Assembly: GCF_042687825.1 (NCBI RefSeq) | Contig: NZ_JBHUQE010000040.1 | Location: forward strand, 1-9,315 | Reading direction: 5' to 3' | Length of the DNA: 9,315 nucleotides | DNA from: Sedimentitalea sp042687825 | Lineage (GTDB): Bacteria > Pseudomonadota > Alphaproteobacteria > Rhodobacterales > Rhodobacteraceae | Part shown: piece by piece, positions 6,498 to 9,315 of the stretch | Layout of the letters: each line of letters opens with the position of its first letter | Numbering within the stretch: position 1 is the first letter of the stretch | Program-made: the position numbers and the translations under genes | The notes under the pieces: generated by a model | What the model was told of the DNA's origin: nothing | Seen by the model: only the letters and a program-made list of their open reading frames with translations | Databases searched by the model: none

Positions 6498-7652
6498 TCA
6501 AAGCGCTTTTTCGTAGATTTCTTGCGCGGCCTGCAACGTCATTTCACGGGGATTGTTGATCAGCAGTCGTTCTTGTTTCATCGCATCCTCCGCCAACCGC
6601 GGCAGGTTGTTATGACTGACGCCGACCTCGGTCAGCCGTGACTGCATGCCCAGTTCCGGACCCAGTTGCAGGAATCCGGCGACCATACCCTCGGCGCGCG
6701 CCTGTTCCGATTTCCCGGCCAGTTCCGGAAAGATGATCGGTGCCAGTTCGGCATACATCGGCTGCGCCGCCGGCATGTTGAATTCCAGCACATAGGGCAG
6801 TACCAGGGCATTGCTCAGCCCGTGTGGCACATGGAAATGGCCACCCAGAGGGTAGGCCAGCGCATGAACGGCCGCGACCGGCGCATTGGTAAAGGCGATC
6901 CCCGCCAGCATCGACCCCAGCAGCATCGCGCCCCGGGCATCGCGATCTTCGGGCGAGAAACACGCCGTGCGGATATTGGCGCCCAGCAATTCCAGCGCCT
7001 GTTTGGCCAGGCAGTCAGAAACGACGTTTTTCAGCCGCTTCGACGTGAACGCCTCGATTGCGTGCACCATGGCGTCGATGCCCGTCGCCGCGGTCACGGC
7101 GGCAGGCAGACCCACGGTCAGTTCGGCATCCAGAATGGCCCAGTCCGGCAGCAATTGTGGCGACACCACGCCCTTTTTCTCGTTGGTCCCGGTCGTGACG
7201 ATGGAAATCGGTGTGACCTCGGAACCGGTACCGGCTGTCGTGGGGGCCAGAACCAATGGCAGCCGTTCGCCGCGCACCAGATTGACCCCATACATTTCTG
7301 CAAGGGGCTGCTCGGTGTTCAGCAGAACCGAGATCAGCTTTGCCGTGTCCATCGACGAGCCGCCGCCGACCGAAACGACGCCGTCCACGCCGGCGGCACG
7401 CGCCTGCGCGACAGCGTTCAAGATCATCGCTTCGGGCGGGTCCGGCTGCACCTCTGAAAACAGCCAGACCTCCAGGCCCGCGGCTTCAAGCCCGTCCAGG
7501 GCGGCTTTCGCCAGCCCCAGATCCAGGATCATCGCATCGGTGACGAATGCGACCTTCTTGCAGCCGCGCGACGCCATGATCTCGCCTATTTTTGCGGTTG
7601 CCCCGACTTCGGCCAAAACCGAACGGGTCGTTTGAAAGCTTAGGGATTTCAT
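6498..7652 (-). CDS. Iron-containing alcohol dehydrogenase (type III), probable hydroxyaldehyde/semialdehyde reductase
   Basis: This 384-residue NAD(P)-dependent group III alcohol dehydrogenase interconverts an alcohol and an aldehyde. The nucleotide-binding motif GGGSSMD is at 96-102 and PTTAGTGSEVT at 137-147. The four metal ligands typical of FucO-like enzymes are Asp193 and His197 (GIDAMVHAIE), His263 (AVHALAYP) and His277 (HVPHG). The ATG at 7652 lies one base after the TGA of the aldehyde dehydrogenase. An upstream in-frame start (7685) would add 11 residues read out of frame over the neighbour, so I rejected it. There is no strong Shine-Dalgarno, so translation is probably coupled. The family covers 4-hydroxybutyrate dehydrogenase, 1,3-propanediol dehydrogenase and sulfoacetaldehyde reductase. 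Pairing with an acylating dehydrogenase and a PHA synthase favours a hydroxy-acid or diol substrate. Confidence 0.92.
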   Translation of the reverse strand: MKSLSFQTTRSVLAEVGATAKIGEIMASRGCKKVAFVTDAMILDLGLAKAALDGLEAAGLEVWLFSEVQPDPPEAMILNAVAQARAAGVDGVVSVGGGSSMDTAKLISVLLNTEQPLAEMYGVNLVRGERLPLVLAPTTAGTGSEVTPISIVTTGTNEKKGVVSPQLLPDWAILDAELTVGLPAAVTAATGIDAMVHAIEAFTSKRLKNVVSDCLAKQALELLGANIRTACFSPEDRDARGAMLLGSMLAGIAFTNAPVAAVHALAYPLGGHFHVPHGLSNALVLPYVLEFNMPAAQPMYAELAPIIFPELAGKSEQARAEGMVAGFLQLGPELGMQSRLTEVGVSHNNLPRLAEDAMKQERLLINNPREMTLQAAQEIYEKAL

Positions 7653-7653
7653 A

Positions 7654-9033
7654 TCAGGTTTCCGATCCGAACATTGTGTTGTCAAATATCGTCGACGTGT
7701 CGCGCAGATAGGCGTGTTTGAACGTCAGCCGTTTGATGTTGATCAGATGCTCGGCGCTGATATTGTCCGACGTCGCGTTGTTGCCCCAACTGCCGCAACC
7801 CATCGTGGTTGTCGGCACCAGCGAGTTTTCCCGGCTGCCGCCGGCGTTGGTCGCAGTGGTCTGGTTCACCAGAATGCGGCTGGCCGGCATTCTCATCGCA
7901 TAGGCGCGCGAAGAATCGTGATCTTTCGAGTGAATGCCCGCAGAGTGACCTTCGCCACCGTTTTTCAGGATCGCCTCGCAGCCATCGATCGCCTCTTGCC
8001 AATGATCGTATTTATACATGGCCAGCACCGGGCTGAGTTTTTCCTTGGAAAAGATCTCGTCCGGGGCAATCTTGGTTTCCGGGACCAGCAGAATGCGCGT
8101 GCCTTCGGGGACTTCGAACCCGGCCATTTCCGCCAGACGCTCGGCGGATTGACCGACAATGTCGCCGTTCAGATGGCCGTCGACCCACATCAGGTCTTTC
8201 AGCTTGGCCTTGTCCGCGCCGTCCACCCAAAAGGAACCCTTGGAAATAAAGATGTCCCGTACCTGCTGGTATTGCTCGGCCTGGACAAAGACGGCCTGTT
8301 CCGAGGCGCAGATCAAACCGTTGTCATAGGATTTGCCCTTGATGATGCATTCGACCGCATTCACCAGCATCGCCGTGGGATGGATCGCGACCGGCACGTT
8401 TCCGGGACCCACACCATAGGACGGCTTGCCGCTGGCATAGGCGGCGTGGACCATGGATGTGCCGCCGGTGGCCAGCACCACATCGACCGATGACATCAGT
8501 TCGCGCGTCCCCTCGCGCGACGGCGTTTTGATCATCTGAATGGCATTTTCCGGCAGGCCGACTTCCTTGCCGACCTCGATCATCAGATCCATCGTCTTTT
8601 TGATCGTGTCATAGGCCCGGCGATGCGGCGACAGAATGATTGTGTTCCGGCCCTTGATGGCGAACATCGCGTTGCTCATTGCGGTCACAGCCGGATTGGT
8701 CGTCGGAATCAGAGCCCCGACCACACCGACGGGTTCGGCATATTCCAGAATACCGCGTTGCTTGTCGCGGCGGATTTCACCGACGGTCTTCTTGTCGCGC
8801 AAGTCCAGATAAATGAGTTCCGATTTCGATTTGCATTTTGCGATCTTGTCCGGAACGTTGCCCATGCGGGTTTCTTCGACCGCCATTTCCGCCAGCAGAA
8901 CGGCGTTGTCATGCACCACCTTGCCGATGACCCGCATGATCTCGTCGACTTCTTCCTGGGTTTTTTCGTACATTGCAGGCAGGGCGGCACGGGATTTGGC
9001 AACCAGCTCGCTGACGCTTGTATTGTTAGACAT
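7654..9033 (-). CDS. CoA-acylating aldehyde dehydrogenase (SucD/SauS/PduP group)
   Basis: This 459-residue enzyme interconverts an aldehyde and its acyl-CoA using NAD(P). The catalytic Cys242 is in NGLICASEQ. The Rossmann part includes GVVGALIPTTNP (103-114) and ATGGTSMVHAAY (188-199), and SYGVGPGNVPV (205-215) follows. The C-terminal blocks NQTTATNAGGS (390-400) and PTTTMGCGSWGNN (407-419) belong to the acylating group, not to hydrolytic aldehyde dehydrogenases. From memory the N-terminus, the IKGRNTII segment and the C-terminal blocks resemble Clostridium kluyveri SucD (succinate-semialdehyde dehydrogenase, CoA-acylating). Sulfoacetaldehyde dehydrogenase SauS belongs to the same group. AAGGAG lies 7 bases before the ATG at 9033. 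The frame is open to 9213, but the extra part has no family match and no such site. It is the first gene of the operon, upstream of an Fe alcohol dehydrogenase and phaEC. Confidence 0.92.
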   Translation of the reverse strand: MSNNTSVSELVAKSRAALPAMYEKTQEEVDEIMRVIGKVVHDNAVLLAEMAVEETRMGNVPDKIAKCKSKSELIYLDLRDKKTVGEIRRDKQRGILEYAEPVGVVGALIPTTNPAVTAMSNAMFAIKGRNTIILSPHRRAYDTIKKTMDLMIEVGKEVGLPENAIQMIKTPSREGTRELMSSVDVVLATGGTSMVHAAYASGKPSYGVGPGNVPVAIHPTAMLVNAVECIIKGKSYDNGLICASEQAVFVQAEQYQQVRDIFISKGSFWVDGADKAKLKDLMWVDGHLNGDIVGQSAERLAEMAGFEVPEGTRILLVPETKIAPDEIFSKEKLSPVLAMYKYDHWQEAIDGCEAILKNGGEGHSAGIHSKDHDSSRAYAMRMPASRILVNQTTATNAGGSRENSLVPTTTMGCGSWGNNATSDNISAEHLINIKRLTFKHAYLRDTSTIFDNTMFGSET

Positions 9034-9287
9034 CTTTTGTCTCCTTGTTCGTTTGAGTTTGTCTGAGTTTATTCTCGCACCGTCGGAATTCTGGCTTGGC
9101 GTCTCTATCCTTAGGCGCGTGTCGTGATCGTTCCGGCGGAATCGGCAAATTGCGGGGTATCCTGTGGCCTGACAGCGAAATCGGTTGGCGGCACACCGAA
9201 AGGTGGCGGGCAAAAAGGGCTATGGAAATGGGCGCGTTCGCCACTTTACCGTCGGCGCAGCCAGGAAAAATTTCCCCGGTCATCTGA
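9034..9287 (-). promoter_or_regulatory. Leader and presumed promoter region of the operon
   Basis: About 250 bases separate the first operon gene from the end of a possible upstream gene. The operon promoter should lie here because no other gap is large enough. I see no convincing sigma-70 or sigma-54 promoter by eye. An A-rich stretch near the start contains two near-identical 10-base units (9051-9060 and 9061-9070, one mismatch), and TTCCGGCGGAA at 9131-9141 is a small palindrome. An 85-codon frame on this strand (9026-9283) overlaps the aldehyde dehydrogenase start and is probably not a gene. Confidence 0.45.
9041..9046 (-). promoter_or_regulatory. Strong Shine-Dalgarno that sets the aldehyde dehydrogenase start
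   Basis: On the minus strand AAGGAG is followed by seven bases and then the ATG at 9033. This is the best ribosome binding site in the operon, and it decides the start against the longer frame reaching 9213. Confidence 0.85.
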
Positions 9288-9315
9288 TCAGCCGAGCTTG
9301 TTCATGCGGAAGGCG
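9288..9315 (-). CDS. Possible 3' end of an upstream minus-strand gene
   Basis: At the right edge the minus strand reads AFRMNKLG followed by a TGA at 9290-9288. This looks like a plausible C-terminus of a gene continuing outside the window, on the same strand as the operon and about 255 bases upstream. Eight codons are too few to identify a product or prove coding. Confidence 0.25.

Larger units (their letters stand above)
1542..9033 (-). other. Six-gene operon for hydroxyacyl-CoA formation and PHA synthesis
   Basis: Six minus-strand genes follow one another with gaps of 1, 10, 18, 9 and 5 bases in the order acylating aldehyde dehydrogenase, Fe alcohol dehydrogenase, PhaE, PhaC, CoA-transferase, alpha/beta hydrolase. 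The ribosome binding sites of PhaE and of the CoA-transferase overlap the preceding stop codons, which points to translational coupling. No internal terminator or promoter-sized gap is present. Known family functions make a coherent path from an aldehyde or hydroxy acid to a hydroxyacyl-CoA and then polymer. Co-transcription is inferred from spacing. Confidence 0.85.

Noticed and set aside
9034..9213. A 60-residue N-terminal extension of the aldehyde dehydrogenase
   Set aside because: The AAGGAG site and the family-like N-terminus both point to the ATG at 9033. The extension has no family similarity.
9026..9283. An 85-codon minus-strand frame in the operon leader
   Set aside because: It overlaps the aldehyde dehydrogenase ribosome site and start in another frame, and has no recognisable domain.

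Overview
The window is a GC-rich bacterial segment that looks alphaproteobacterial, most likely Rhodobacterales. That rests on codon use, overall protein flavour and the degenerate intergenic repeats, so it is an inference. It has two unlike halves.

Left part (1-1541) is accessory, non-coding or decayed DNA. It opens with the right-hand end of an IS3-family insertion sequence. The DDE transposase gene there is broken by one in-frame stop and two frameshifts. About 970 bases with no convincing gene follow. This stretch holds a 15-bp palindrome, a long imperfect inverted repeat, three TTCCCTGTT units in direct orientation at exact 21-bp steps, and a second cluster of the same motif built around a perfect 22-bp palindrome.

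Right part (1542-9033) is one tightly packed six-gene operon, all on the minus strand, with gaps of 1 to about 18 bases. In transcription order the genes are: a CoA-acylating aldehyde dehydrogenase (SucD/SauS/PduP type); an iron-containing alcohol dehydrogenase; PhaE; PhaC (the two subunits of a class III polyhydroxyalkanoate synthase); a family I CoA-transferase of the YdiF/Pct type with an unusual C-terminal extension; and an alpha/beta hydrolase. The first gene has a strong ribosome binding site and a leader of about 250 bases. The last eight codons of another minus-strand gene may lie at the window edge.

The gene set makes biochemical sense together. The two dehydrogenases interconvert acyl-CoA, aldehyde and alcohol. 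The CoA-transferase activates a hydroxy acid. PhaEC polymerises the hydroxyacyl-CoA, and the hydrolase could cleave polymer, oligomer or lactone. The set matches, step for step, the route succinyl-CoA > succinate semialdehyde > 4-hydroxybutyrate > 4-hydroxybutyryl-CoA > poly(4-hydroxybutyrate), known from Clostridium kluyveri enzymes combined with a PHA synthase. A diol or hydroxyaldehyde route to PHA is the main alternative. The substrate is not proven by sequence.

One technical problem matters: the CoA-transferase gene contains two identical 155-bp copies flanking a single N. This is almost certainly two overlapping contig ends joined without merging. Removing it gives a 639-residue protein whose catalytic Glu falls where the family expects it.
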